A stretch of DNA of 64,000 nucleotides from Actinokineospora fastidiosa (GTDB lineage: Bacteria > Actinomycetota > Actinomycetes > Mycobacteriales > Pseudonocardiaceae), in NCBI RefSeq assembly GCF_014648415.1, contig NZ_BMRB01000001.1, positions 186,001 through 250,000 on the forward strand, read 5' to 3'. Under the pieces are notes generated by a model that had not been told where the DNA came from, made no database searches, and was given only the letters and a program-made list of their open reading frames with translations. The position numbers and the translations under genes are program-made. Shown piece after piece: positions 17,561 through 27,558 of the stretch (its first letter is position 1; each line of letters opens with the position of its first letter).

Positions 17561-19354
17561 CTAGGAGACGACCCACTCGTTGGCGTTCCACAGGGTGCCG
17601 TAGTACGACTGGAAGAACACCTTGTCGACGCCCTTGAACGCCCACATGCGCGGCAGCGGGAACAGCGGCAGCGAGTAGTTCTCCTCAGCCAGGATGGCGT
17701 CGGCCTTGGCGTAGGCCGCGGTGGCGGCCGCCTCGTCGAGGTTGGTGGTCGCGTCGGCCAGGGCCGCGTCGACCTCCTTGTTCGACCAGTTGGACCAGTT
17801 CTGGCCACCGCCGGTGGAGTAGATCGACTTCTGGCCCGACTTGAACGGCGCCGACGACCACGCGAACAGCGCGATGTCGTAGTCGCCCTGGCTCACGCGG
17901 GTGTCCAGGAAGTTCGGGTCGGTGTCGTCGATGATCTCGATGCCAGCGGGCTTGCAGTGCGACTGCACGAGCTCGACGGTCTGCTTGCGGCGCGGGATGT
18001 CGGTGTGCGCGATCTTCAGCGAGACCTTCTCACCGTTCTTGGTGGCGAAGCCGTCCGGGCCGATGGTGTAGCCGGCGCCCTCGAGGGTGGCCTTGGCGGC
18101 GTTGGCGTCACCGGTGTACTGCGCGTAGTTGTCGGTGTAGCCGTCCTCGCCCTGGAAGAAGATCAGGCTGCCCTTGGGCTGGGCGTCCTCGAGCACCGGG
18201 CGGACCAGCTTCTCGACCAGCTCGTCGCGGTTCACGCACTGCATGAACGCCTTGCGGACCGCCTGGTCCTTGAGCCACTTGTTCTCGACGTTGAGGTCGA
18301 AGTGCTCGAAGGTCAGACCCGCGGTCGCGCCGAAGGTCACGCCCTGGGCGGACAGGTTGCGCAGCCGCTCGGCGGCGTTGGCGTCCGGCTGGGCCATGGA
18401 GTTGACGACGAGCTCGCCGTTCTCCAGCGCCTGGGCCTGGGCGACCTGGTCGGCGATGCCGCGCAGGACGATCTTGGCCGGGCCGCCGGGCTTACCGGCG
18501 AACTTCTCGTTGCGCTCCAGGGTCACCGAGTTGTTCTGCTCGAACGCGGTGATCTTGTACTGCGCGGAGGACGGCATCAGCTTGGCGTCGAAGCCGTTCC
18601 ACTTGGTCTTCCAGAAGTCGGCGACCTTCTTCAGCTCGGCGATGTCCGAGGTGGGGGTCAGCTTCGTGATGTCGGCGATGCCGGTTTCCTGCTCCAGGAT
18701 GTGGGCGGGCAGGATGTCCAGCGAGATGCCGAAGAGGCTCTTGTAGTCCGGGAAGGTCTCGGAGAAGGTGGTCACGACCTGGGTGGGGGTCGGGCACTCC
18801 AGCTTCTCGAGGACGTCGTACCCGGTGGTGCCCGCCGCGGTGAAGATGTCGGCGTCACCCTCCTTGACCTTGCCGGTCTGGGAGAGCCAGGCCAGGTGGA
18901 AGTCGTCGCAGTCCCAGGCCTCGCCGTCGGACCAGGTCACGCCCGGCTTGATGTTCCAGGTGACGACCTGCGGGTCCTTGTTGGTCAGCTCGACCGACTC
19001 CATGACGTCCTTGTTGAGCAGGACGTTGTCGTTGCCGTCGAGCTTGTAGGCGCCGGACAGGACCATGGTCAGCGCGAACGAGTTGTACGAGTTGTTCGCG
19101 TCGGCCGCGGCGTTGTTGTAGGCCGTGAACGGGTTGTCGGTGGAGACCTTGATCTCCTGGGTGCCCTGCTCCACGTCCGGAGAGGTGTACTCGTCGCCCG
19201 ACTGGCCCTTAGCGGTGGCCATCGACTTGATGTCGGTGGTCCCGTCGGTGGATCCGTTGCCGCCGTCACCGTTCGATCCGCCGCACGCGCTCAGGACGAG
19301 CGACGTTCCGACGACCGCGGCGAATGCCGACAGTGTGGATTTCTTGATTGACAC
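17561..19354 (-). CDS. oppA: Oligopeptide-binding lipoprotein (family 5 extracellular solute-binding protein)
   Basis: The 597-residue protein has a lipoprotein signal ending LVLSACGG with the lipidated Cys at residue 24, then a Gly/Ser/Asp-rich linker and an SBP_bac_5 fold (WNIKPGVTWSDGEAWDCDDF near residue 145 is the family signature). It captures peptides outside the membrane for OppBCDF. GTG 19354 is chosen because AGGAGG lies immediately upstream with correct spacing; the open frame extends further but without a ribosome site. Two palindromes at 19382-19436 lie just ahead of the ribosome site. Confidence 0.92.
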   Translation of the reverse strand: MSIKKSTLSAFAAVVGTSLVLSACGGSNGDGGNGSTDGTTDIKSMATAKGQSGDEYTSPDVEQGTQEIKVSTDNPFTAYNNAAADANNSYNSFALTMVLSGAYKLDGNDNVLLNKDVMESVELTNKDPQVVTWNIKPGVTWSDGEAWDCDDFHLAWLSQTGKVKEGDADIFTAAGTTGYDVLEKLECPTPTQVVTTFSETFPDYKSLFGISLDILPAHILEQETGIADITKLTPTSDIAELKKVADFWKTKWNGFDAKLMPSSAQYKITAFEQNNSVTLERNEKFAGKPGGPAKIVLRGIADQVAQAQALENGELVVNSMAQPDANAAERLRNLSAQGVTFGATAGLTFEHFDLNVENKWLKDQAVRKAFMQCVNRDELVEKLVRPVLEDAQPKGSLIFFQGEDGYTDNYAQYTGDANAAKATLEGAGYTIGPDGFATKNGEKVSLKIAHTDIPRRKQTVELVQSHCKPAGIEIIDDTDPNFLDTRVSQGDYDIALFAWSSAPFKSGQKSIYSTGGGQNWSNWSNKEVDAALADATTNLDEAAATAAYAKADAILAEENYSLPLFPLPRMWAFKGVDKVFFQSYYGTLWNANEWVVS

Positions 19355-19381
19355 GTGCCCTCCTAGCACAGGGCCCCGCCC

Positions 19382-19436
19382 TCGGCCGGTCCGGCCGAAC
19401 GGTCCCTTACCCATCACGCCCCCAACGACCGTTGGG
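19382..19436. promoter_or_regulatory. Two palindromes in the oppA leader/promoter
   Basis: TCGGCCGG-T-CCGGCCGA at 19382-19398 is a perfect 8-bp inverted repeat, and CCCAACG-AC-CGTTGGG at 19421-19436 is a perfect 7-bp inverted repeat. They lie 28 and 67 bp upstream of the oppA start. The second has the size of a dimeric repressor operator; the first could be an RNA hairpin in the leader. Confidence 0.4.
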
Positions 19437-19454
19437 CGGCGCACTAGCTGCGCA

Positions 19455-19983
19455 CGCTAGGAACGAAGAGGGCTCCCGGTCACCTCTGCCACGGCGATCG
19501 TGACCAAAGGGTGACACGCGGGGGCCGGCACGCAACGTGTCCGTTACCACTTGGCACACAGCGCAGGACGACGGTGACAATCCGTGTCCAGATTGCGACT
19601 ATGTCCCAAGCGCGGCATGTCCACTTCCTGCCAAAACGCCCGTCAGGGCCGATCGGCGACGAGACCCCCTCCGTTCGGCGTCCGTACGGACGGCTGAACG
19701 GAAGCAGTACCCCCGAAGCCGGGCGACCACTGTTCGTGACGTCCACCGTGGTGAGACCACTCGGTGCCCCGGCGGGCCGGAGGGCGCTGCGCGCACTCGG
19801 CGCGCTGGACGGCCGCTAGGTGTCAATCTGGTTCTTCCCGCTCGACCTGTGAAGGCGGCGCTGACCGCCTAGACCGGGCGCTGACGGCCATGGACCGCCC
19901 GGCGACCGCCCTGGTCGAGCAGGCGCGCGTGGCCTCCACGGTCGACGCTGCGGGCCTGCGCGGGCGGCGTGGTCGCCTGAGTC
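19455..19983. other. Intergenic region without a recognisable gene
   Basis: About 530 bp between oppA and lpqW, both transcribed leftwards. Short open frames exist on both strands, but none has a ribosome site, family resemblance or normal codon use. The only clear structure is a nested inverted repeat at 19670-19702 (TCCGTTC ... GTCCGTACGGAC ... GAACGGA), plausibly a terminator for lpqW or a regulatory site for oppA. The oppA promoter should also lie here but no confident -10/-35 pair was found. Confidence 0.5.
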
Positions 19984-21654
19984 TCAGCCGCGCCGGTGCC
20001 ACTGGTCGGCGACGGCGAACGGGCCCGCGAGCGGCGGCCCGGCGGCCACGCCCGCCACCGTCCGGTGCGTGACCAGCTGGTCGGTCTCCTGGTAGAGCGG
20101 GTAGACCAGCGCCGCCTGCCACAGCCTCGGCTCCACGCTCTCCAGGACCGACGCGACCGGGGCCGATCCGGTCAGCGCGGACTCGATGGCCTCGTCGGTG
20201 CTGAGGTCGCAGTAGCCCAGGGGGTTCGCGGTCGGGTCCGGAGCCGTGGGCGGCGGGGTCGGGGTGGTCGACGGGGCCGGGTGCGCGGTGGCGGTGCAGC
20301 CGAAGCGGCCCGCGAGCGTGGTGGCGGGGTCGCTGTCCGCCGGAAGCGGGCCGACCAGGAGGTCAACAGGCTCTGGTGACCGGTACGGGTCGGCCGGGGT
20401 GGCGATGCTGGACTGGATGCCCGCCTCGGTGAGCTGGCGCTGCAGTTCGGTCGCCAGCTCCGTGTAGTCGGGGCGGCCCGCGGCGATGACCAGCGTGAGC
20501 GGACTGCCGCCGCGCGCCCACACGCCCGCGGTGTCCTTGGCGAAGCCCGCGTCGGTGAGCAGTTGCTGGGTCTGCTTCGCGTTCGGCTTGACCGGCACGC
20601 CGGAGGGCCGCGTCGCGGCGTAGTCCGGCGCGGACGGCGGGAGGACCAGGGCGTCGGCGGGCAGCGCGGCCGCGGGTCCGCCCCCGGTGCCCGCCGCGAT
20701 CAGCGCGGCGCGGTCGAGCGCGGCCACCACGGCCCGGCGCACGGCCGACTCGCGCATGGCCTCGCTGACCGGCCGCAGCAGCACCGTCGCCACGGTCGGA
20801 CGCGGGACCGCCGACGTGGTCACCTCCGCGCCCAGGCCCTCGATCAGCGGTTCGTCGTCGGCGTCGACCGGGGTGAGCCCGACCTGCTGGTGGCCGGTTC
20901 GCAGCGCGCCGACCATGCCGGGGACGTCCGTGCGGCGCAGCACGACGCGGTCGAGCTCGACCGGCTCCGCCCAGTAGCGGTCGTTGCGCTCCAGCACGAC
21001 CTCGCCGCGGTCGCGGTCGAGCAGGCGCAGCGAGTACGGGCCGCCGCTGGCCGGGTAGCCGTCGGCGAGCGCCCCGTCCCAGCCGCCGGGGCTGTCCTTG
21101 AGCAGGTGCGCGGGCAGCAGGTCGCCGAACAGCGACCGCCAGCCGGGGTACGGCTTGGCGAAGGTCACCTCGACGACCTTGCCGCCGTCGCTGGCCGAGA
21201 TGTTCGAGATCAGCTGGTAGCCCGCGGCGTCGATGGCCCCGGGCGCGTCGCGCAGCTGCTCCCACAGGTAGACGAAGTCCTCCGCGGCGATCGGCGCGGA
21301 GTCCGACCACGCCGCCTCCGGCCGCACCCGGTAGGTCACGACGTACGGCTCGGCCGAGGTGACCTCGGCCGAGACCATGAGCGTGCGGTCCAGCCGCCGC
21401 ACGCCGTCCGGGCCGGTGCGGAAGACCGAGGGCAGCATCGTCTGCGCGAGCGCGGTGGTGATCGCGGACTGGTCGGCGAGCTTGTGCGGGTTGTAGCCGC
21501 CCGCCACGCTGTCGACCCCGACGACGATCTCGCCGGTGTCCACCGCGCGGCTCGGCTCGGTGCGGGCGACGTCGGTGGTGACCAGCGGCGGCGGGGGCGC
21601 GTTCGTGCAGCCCGCCAGCGCCAGAGCGGCCACCACCGCGACTACCCGACGCAC
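19984..21654 (-). CDS. lpqW: LpqW-like lipoprotein, family 5 solute-binding fold
   Basis: The 556-residue lipoprotein has a very short signal peptide ending LALAGC (Cys16), a Pro-rich linker and an SBP_bac_5-type domain. In mycobacteria LpqW is not a transporter component but influences flux between phosphatidylinositol mannosides and lipoarabinomannan; it is encoded next to typA, exactly as here, which supports the orthology. A disordered Pro/Thr insertion (TPTPPPTAPDPTA, about residue 460) and three Cys in the last third are noticeable. It could alternatively be a second peptide-binding protein serving the nearby opp operon. Confidence 0.8.
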   Translation of the reverse strand: MRRVVAVVAALALAGCTNAPPPPLVTTDVARTEPSRAVDTGEIVVGVDSVAGGYNPHKLADQSAITTALAQTMLPSVFRTGPDGVRRLDRTLMVSAEVTSAEPYVVTYRVRPEAAWSDSAPIAAEDFVYLWEQLRDAPGAIDAAGYQLISNISASDGGKVVEVTFAKPYPGWRSLFGDLLPAHLLKDSPGGWDGALADGYPASGGPYSLRLLDRDRGEVVLERNDRYWAEPVELDRVVLRRTDVPGMVGALRTGHQQVGLTPVDADDEPLIEGLGAEVTTSAVPRPTVATVLLRPVSEAMRESAVRRAVVAALDRAALIAAGTGGGPAAALPADALVLPPSAPDYAATRPSGVPVKPNAKQTQQLLTDAGFAKDTAGVWARGGSPLTLVIAAGRPDYTELATELQRQLTEAGIQSSIATPADPYRSPEPVDLLVGPLPADSDPATTLAGRFGCTATAHPAPSTTPTPPPTAPDPTANPLGYCDLSTDEAIESALTGSAPVASVLESVEPRLWQAALVYPLYQETDQLVTHRTVAGVAAGPPLAGPFAVADQWHRRG

Positions 21655-21738
21655 GACCGACCTCCCCTGGATTCCCCGGGAGACATGCTGCCAGAAAACC
21701 GGGGGCGCCCACGCACCGGTTGGACAACCCCAACCACT

Positions 21739-23646
<1,908 letters not shown>

Positions 23647-23775
23647 GCTCGTGCTCCCGGGTTCTCGCTGGCGGATGGCGGCGGTCGGCGGGCGTGCCCA
23701 GGCAGCGGAATCGCTGCTGCCGCATTACCAGGATAGCGGCCGCCCGCCTGTGGCAGGCACCACACGGCGATCAAG

Positions 23776-23794
23776 AGAGGTACGCCTAACCTAA
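23776..23794. promoter_or_regulatory. Probable DtxR/IdeR-type iron box
   Basis: The 19-bp site matches the iron-box consensus TTAGGTTAGGCTAACCTAA at about 15 positions (differences at positions 1, 2, 7 and 8; position 10 degenerate), with the right half GCCTAACCTAA intact. A further TAACCT / AGGTTA inverted repeat continues to 23804. It lies 28 bp before the start of the small Cys-rich gene and about 130 bp from typA. Confidence 0.55.
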
Positions 23795-23821
23795 TCCCAG
23801 GTTACCGAATGGAGGACGGAC

Positions 23822-23977
23822 GTGGGCAAACACCGTCGCACGCCCGCCGAGACCGTCAAGAAGCTGATGAAGAAGGGCAAGGTCAAGAAGAAGTGCTGCA
23901 AGTCGAAGCCGCGGTGCCGGAAGTGCCCCGTGCTGGCGCTGCAGCGGATCAAGGCCGAGGGGAAAAAGGCTGCGTGA
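23822..23977 (+). CDS. 51-residue basic, Cys-rich conserved protein
   Basis: The product is highly basic (about one third Lys/Arg), starting VGKHRRTPAETVKKLMKK and containing KKKCCKSKPRCRKCPVL with four Cys (25, 26, 32, 35) arranged CC-x5-C-x2-C, a plausible metal- or iron-sulphur-binding knuckle, then a helical tail. GTG 23822 has GGAGGAC upstream at good spacing. Similar tiny Lys-rich proteins with a CCxSxPRCxxCP core are known to me from other actinobacteria but without assigned function. The probable iron box in its promoter suggests iron-dependent expression. Confidence 0.75.
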   Translation: MGKHRRTPAETVKKLMKKGKVKKKCCKSKPRCRKCPVLALQRIKAEGKKAA

Positions 23978-24006
23978 GCACCCCCGTCGCTGCTACCTTG
24001 ACCACC

Positions 24007-24036
24007 ATGAACACGGGACTGTGGTGGGCCGCCTAA
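24007..24036 (+). CDS. trp leader peptide (MNTGLWWAA) controlling trpS
   Basis: A nine-codon open frame with tandem Trp codons (TGG TGG at 24022-24027). It is followed by segments able to form the classical alternatives: 1:2 hairpin GCCGCC (24028-24033) with GGCGGC (24038-24043); 2:3 pairing GGCGGC with GCCGTC (24068-24073, one G-U); and the 3:4 terminator at 24066-24088. Ribosome stalling at the Trp codons when charged tRNA-Trp is scarce would favour read-through into trpS. Confidence 0.85.
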   Translation: MNTGLWWAA

Positions 24037-24065
24037 CGGCGGCTGTGAACCCTGTCCACATTTCC

Positions 24066-24090
24066 AGGCCGTCCGTCTCGGGCGGCCTTT
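24066..24090 (+). terminator. Attenuator terminator hairpin of the trp leader
   Basis: AGGCCGTCC and GGGCGGCCT form a 9-bp stem with one G-U pair and a 5-nt loop (GTCTC), followed by TT. It lies 30 bp after the leader-peptide stop and 35 bp before the trpS start. Confidence 0.8.
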
Positions 24091-24124
24091 GGCATGTCCG
24101 GGACTCCCGACGTTAGGAGACGTC

Positions 24125-25081
24125 ATGACCCGGCTGTCCGCGATCACCCCGTCCGGCCACGCGCACATCGGCAACCACCTGGGCGCCCTGCGCCGGTGGG
24201 CGCGCGACGGCGGCCCCGGCGACCTGTACTTCGTGTCCGACCTGCACGCGATGACGGTGTCGTACAACCCGCCCCGATTGCGCGCGCTGACCCGCGAGCT
24301 GCTGGCCGTGCTGGTGGCCGAGGGCATCGACCCGGCCCGGCTGTTCGTGCAGTCCGACCTCGTGCGGGAGCTGGGGGCGCTGAGCTGGGTGCTGGAGTGC
24401 ACGTGCTCCTACGGCGAGGCCGCCAGGATGACCCAGTTCAAGGCCAAGGGCGGCGGCACGGGCGCGCGGCTCGGGCTGCTCACGTACCCGGTGCTCATGG
24501 CCGCCGACATCCTCCTGCAGGGCGCGGACTCGGTGCCGGTCGGCGACGACCAGACCCAGCACGTGGAGCTGGCCCGGGTGTTGGCCCGGCGGTTCAATTC
24601 GACGTTCGGGGAGGTGTTCGTCGTGCCGTCGGCGACGACCCCGCCCACCGCGGCGCGGGTGCGGGACCTGGCGGCGCCGGAGCGGAAGATGTCGAAGTCC
24701 ACGCGGGACGCGGCGGGGGTGGTCTTCGTGCTGGACAACCCTGATCTGATTCGCCGGAAGCTGTCGCGCGCGGTGACGGACTCCTACGACGTGGTGGCGT
24801 ACCGGCCGGAGAAGCAGCCCGGGGTGGCGAACCTGCTGGAGATCTACGCGGCGTGTGTGGGGGTGTCACCCCGGGAGGTCGAGTTCCGGACGTACGGGGA
24901 GCTGAAGACGGCGGTGGCGGACGCGGTGATCGAGGAACTGCGCCCCTTGCGGGAGAAGGTGATCGAGCTGCTCGCCGACCCGGCCGAGCTGGACCGCATC
25001 CGCAAGGACGGCGCCGAACGCGCCCGCGACCGCGCCGCCCACCGCCTCGACTCAGCCCTCCGCCTAGCAGGCGTCGCCTGA
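24125..25081 (+). CDS. trpS: Tryptophanyl-tRNA synthetase
   Basis: The 318-residue class I synthetase charges tRNA-Trp. The HIGH-like motif is HIGN at residues 14-17 (in TPSGHAHIGNHLGA), the ATP-binding signature KMSKS begins at residue 188, and GDDQTQHVELAR marks the Trp-binding region. Length is near the bacterial norm (about 330). ATG 24125 has TAGGAG upstream. It is preceded by a Trp attenuator, indicating that this copy is induced on Trp-tRNA limitation; such organisms often also carry a constitutive trpS elsewhere. The gene ends 7 bp before a palindrome array. Confidence 0.95.
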   Translation: MTRLSAITPSGHAHIGNHLGALRRWARDGGPGDLYFVSDLHAMTVSYNPPRLRALTRELLAVLVAEGIDPARLFVQSDLVRELGALSWVLECTCSYGEAARMTQFKAKGGGTGARLGLLTYPVLMAADILLQGADSVPVGDDQTQHVELARVLARRFNSTFGEVFVVPSATTPPTAARVRDLAAPERKMSKSTRDAAGVVFVLDNPDLIRRKLSRAVTDSYDVVAYRPEKQPGVANLLEIYAACVGVSPREVEFRTYGELKTAVADAVIEELRPLREKVIELLADPAELDRIRKDGAERARDRAAHRLDSALRLAGVA

Positions 25082-25087
25082 CCCACC

Positions 25088-25361
25088 CAGATGATGACAT
25101 CATCCGCAGCCCAGATGATGTCATCATCTGAATTACCAGTCAGATGGCAACATCATCGGGAATCGACATGACGGCACCATCTGAATTGACCGCCAGATGA
25201 CGCCATCATCCGAGATTCGCGTGACAACACCATCTCGCTGCCGGTCGGATGCCGTCACCATCTGACGACCCGGATGATGTCGTCATCTCAACACCATTCG
25301 AGATGATGTGACCATCCGAGTTCCAGATGATGACGCCATCCGGATTTGGGATGGCGTCATC
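25088..25361. repeat. Array of eleven 15-bp palindromes with alternating 24/29-bp spacing
   Basis: Copies of GATGNNGNCNNCATC start at 25090, 25114, 25143, 25167, 25196, 25220, 25248, 25273, 25302 and 25326, with a shortened copy at 25350-25361. Start-to-start distances are 24, 29, 24, 29, 24, 28, 25, 29, 24, 24, i.e. a two-copy unit of about 53 bp (five helical turns) repeated five times. Conservation lies in the palindromes, not in the 9- and 14-bp spacers. Copies 1 and 2 are exact complements (17-bp stem, 25088-25130), and copies 10 and 11 form a 12-bp stem, so the ends may also terminate trpS and the convergent gene. The array fills the whole gap between convergent genes. Confidence 0.9.
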
Positions 25362-25374
25362 AGTGGGGCGTCGG

Positions 25375-26085
25375 CTAGCGGGTTTGGGTCAGGCGGGTGC
25401 AGAGGGCGGGGATGAGGACGCGGTCGGCGGGGAGCCAGGGAACGGAGTCCAGGGTGTGCTCGGTCAGCCAGGCGAGGGCCTGGTGGTCGTGCGGGCGCGG
25501 GGTGCCGTGCGGGGCGTGGGCGGTGTAGAGGCGCAGGACGAGGTCGTCGGCCAGCACGACGTCCGGGCCGACCGTCCCGTTGGGGAGGACGTCGATCCCC
25601 AGCTCCTCCCGGCACTCCCGGCGCACAGCGTCGGCATCGGACTCGCCCGGTTCGACGCGGCCGCCGGGGAACTCCCACAGCCCCGCCGTCTCCGGCGGGT
25701 ACGCGCGCTGCTGGGCGAGCACCTGGCGGTCGCGCAGGACGGCCGTGCCCACCACGACCCTGGCCTCGGCGAGCACCGCCGCGCGCTGGGTGATCCGGTC
25801 GACCAGCTCCGCGGCCCACGCCTTGGGGCCGCGCACGGCCACGGTCAGCTCGGTGCCGCCGTCGACGGCCTCGACGCCGACGTCGATCGCCACCACCTGC
25901 CTGCCGACCGGCACGGCGCGCAGGCCGTCGGCGTCGAGGTGGGCGATCCGCAGGCGGTGCTCGCCCAGCCGGACGTCCTCCCCGGGCACGAGCAGGTGGC
26001 GGGGTCCGGGCGCGCCGAGGACACCCGACTCCGTCAGGGCGGCGGCGACGGCCCGCGGCGGCAGCGGTATCCGCATGGGGGGCAT
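25375..26085 (-). CDS. NUDIX hydrolase, MutT-like, with N-terminal extension
   Basis: A NUDIX box GX5EX7REUXEEXGU is complete in GGRVEPGESDADAVRRECREELGI (about residues 136-158). The C-terminal domain resembles the (d)CTP/8-oxo-dGTP pyrophosphohydrolases (MutT2 type) that lie close to typA in mycobacteria. The first 95 or so residues form an extra domain (IPLPPRAVAAALTESGVLG ... AIDVGVEAVDGGTELTVAV) not present in the shortest members. Start uncertain: ATG 26085, ATG 26076 and GTG 26097 are in frame. It is convergent with trpS across the palindrome array. Confidence 0.82.
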   Translation of the reverse strand: MPPMRIPLPPRAVAAALTESGVLGAPGPRHLLVPGEDVRLGEHRLRIAHLDADGLRAVPVGRQVVAIDVGVEAVDGGTELTVAVRGPKAWAAELVDRITQRAAVLAEARVVVGTAVLRDRQVLAQQRAYPPETAGLWEFPGGRVEPGESDADAVRRECREELGIDVLPNGTVGPDVVLADDLVLRLYTAHAPHGTPRPHDHQALAWLTEHTLDSVPWLPADRVLIPALCTRLTQTR

Positions 26086-26223
26086 GATGCCCTTCACCGT
26101 CCACCCCATACACATCCGCCACGCTGCACTGCGCCACACGGCCTAGCGTTGGCCCGGACAGCCCCGGCCCGCCTGCCGCCGAGCAGAGCAGGCCAGCCAG
26201 GTCGAGCACACCGCCAGCCCGCC

Positions 26224-27558
26224 TCAGCCATCGGCGGCCGCCCGCCAGGCGACCTGGAACCGGGCCCCGCCCTCGGGCGACTCCGTGACGCCGACGGCGC
26301 CCCCGCGCCTGCGCACCACCTCGGCCACCAGCGCCAGCCCGAGCCCGGTGCCGCCGCTGCTGCGCGCGCGATCGTCCTGCACGCGGTAGAACCGGTCGAA
26401 CACCCGCTGCCGGTGCTCCGCGGCGATGCCGTGCCCGTCGTCGTCGACCACGAGCCGACCGGTGCGGTTGCCGGGCAGGACGGTCACCGTCACGTGGGCG
26501 CGGGCGTGGCGGAAGGCGTTGCGCAGCAGGTTGTCCAGCACGAGCTCCACTTCGGACGGCGCGGCCGACACCCAGCACGCCGTGGGCGGCAGGTGCAGTT
26601 GGACGGTCGGCCCGTCCTCGGGGCATCGGCGCACCGCCGCGGCGGCTGCCGCCGCGAGGTCGACCGGCTCGGCGGGCGGCAGCTCCCCCGCGTCCGAGCG
26701 GGCCAGCGTCAACAGGCCGTCGACCAGGACCGACAGGCGCTGGGACTCGTGCACGACCTCGGCCAGCACCTCCTGCGACAGCTCCGGGTCCGGGTGCGCG
26801 ACGGCGACCTCGGCCTGCACGCGGATCGACGCGACCGGGGAGCGCAGCTCGTGGGCGGCGTCGCCGGTGAAGCGGCGCAGCCGGTCGGTGGCCTCGTCGC
26901 GCCGGGCCAGCAGGGCGTTCAGCGCGCTGGCCAGCGCGCGGATCTCGTCGTCGGCGTCCGGCAGGGGCAGTCTGCGGCCGGGGCCGAGCCGCCCCGCCGC
27001 CCTGCGCATCCGCTCCACGGGCCGCATGGCCGAGCGGACGGTGAGCCCGGTGGCGAGTGCCACGGCCGCGGACACCAGGCCAGCGGCGATCAGCAGCCAG
27101 CGCAGCGCCTCGTCGTCAGCGCTGTGGTAGCCGACCAGGCCGGTGCCGACGACGACGAGCCGCTGGCTGCCGTCCGGGGCCGTGGCCACGGTGCCGAGCC
27201 AACGGGTGGGTGGCCGGTCGCCGCGGCGCAGGACGGGCGTGGCCGCCTTGAGGACGCGGATGTCGGCGGGGTCCAGCCGGGGCGGCGGGCCGCCGTCGAC
27301 CGGGGTGCCCGCGGTGTCGAGCACCCGGACCTGGGTGTTCGGGGCCGTCTCGGCCGGGGCGCCCGCGCTGACCGCGCCCACCGCGGCGGACAGCACCGAG
27401 GACAGCTCCTTGTCGGCGGCGCGGACCAGCACCGAGCCCGCCAGCTTGCTGGTCAGCACGGCCACCCCGACCAGCACGACCAGCGTCGCCACCGTGGCGA
27501 CCGCGGTGATGCGGGAGCGGATCGTGCGCCGCAGCCACAGCCCGCGCAGCCGGGTCAC
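26224..27558 (-). CDS. Two-component sensor histidine kinase
   Basis: The 444-residue membrane kinase has a first helix at about 17-36, a periplasmic region (about 40-150), a second helix (WLLIAAGLVSAAVALATGL, about 154-172), HAMP, the HisKA box with phospho-acceptor His236 (AAHELRSPVASIR) and HATPase_c motifs N-box LDNLLRNAF, G1 DDDGHGI and G2 GGTGLGLAL. GTG 27558 overlaps the response-regulator stop (GTGA). With its regulator it is transcribed divergently from a LolA-like/ABC export operon, the likely target. Confidence 0.93.
   Translation of the reverse strand: MTRLRGLWLRRTIRSRITAVATVATLVVLVGVAVLTSKLAGSVLVRAADKELSSVLSAAVGAVSAGAPAETAPNTQVRVLDTAGTPVDGGPPPRLDPADIRVLKAATPVLRRGDRPPTRWLGTVATAPDGSQRLVVVGTGLVGYHSADDEALRWLLIAAGLVSAAVALATGLTVRSAMRPVERMRRAAGRLGPGRRLPLPDADDEIRALASALNALLARRDEATDRLRRFTGDAAHELRSPVASIRVQAEVAVAHPDPELSQEVLAEVVHESQRLSVLVDGLLTLARSDAGELPPAEPVDLAAAAAAAVRRCPEDGPTVQLHLPPTACWVSAAPSEVELVLDNLLRNAFRHARAHVTVTVLPGNRTGRLVVDDDGHGIAAEHRQRVFDRFYRVQDDRARSSGGTGLGLALVAEVVRRRGGAVGVTESPEGGARFQVAWRAAADG

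Noticed and set aside
19511-19872. Small rightward genes in the gap upstream of oppA
   Set aside because: No ribosome site, atypical composition and no similarity; two overlapping frames have equal claim.
25088-25361. CRISPR array
   Set aside because: The repeated units are 15-bp imperfect palindromes with 9- or 14-bp spacers, too short for CRISPR, the copies differ from each other, and no cas gene is in the window.
26086-26626. Long leftward frame running through the MutT-like gene region into the palindrome array
   Set aside because: It is out of frame with the NUDIX box and its product is Arg/Pro-rich without domain similarity.
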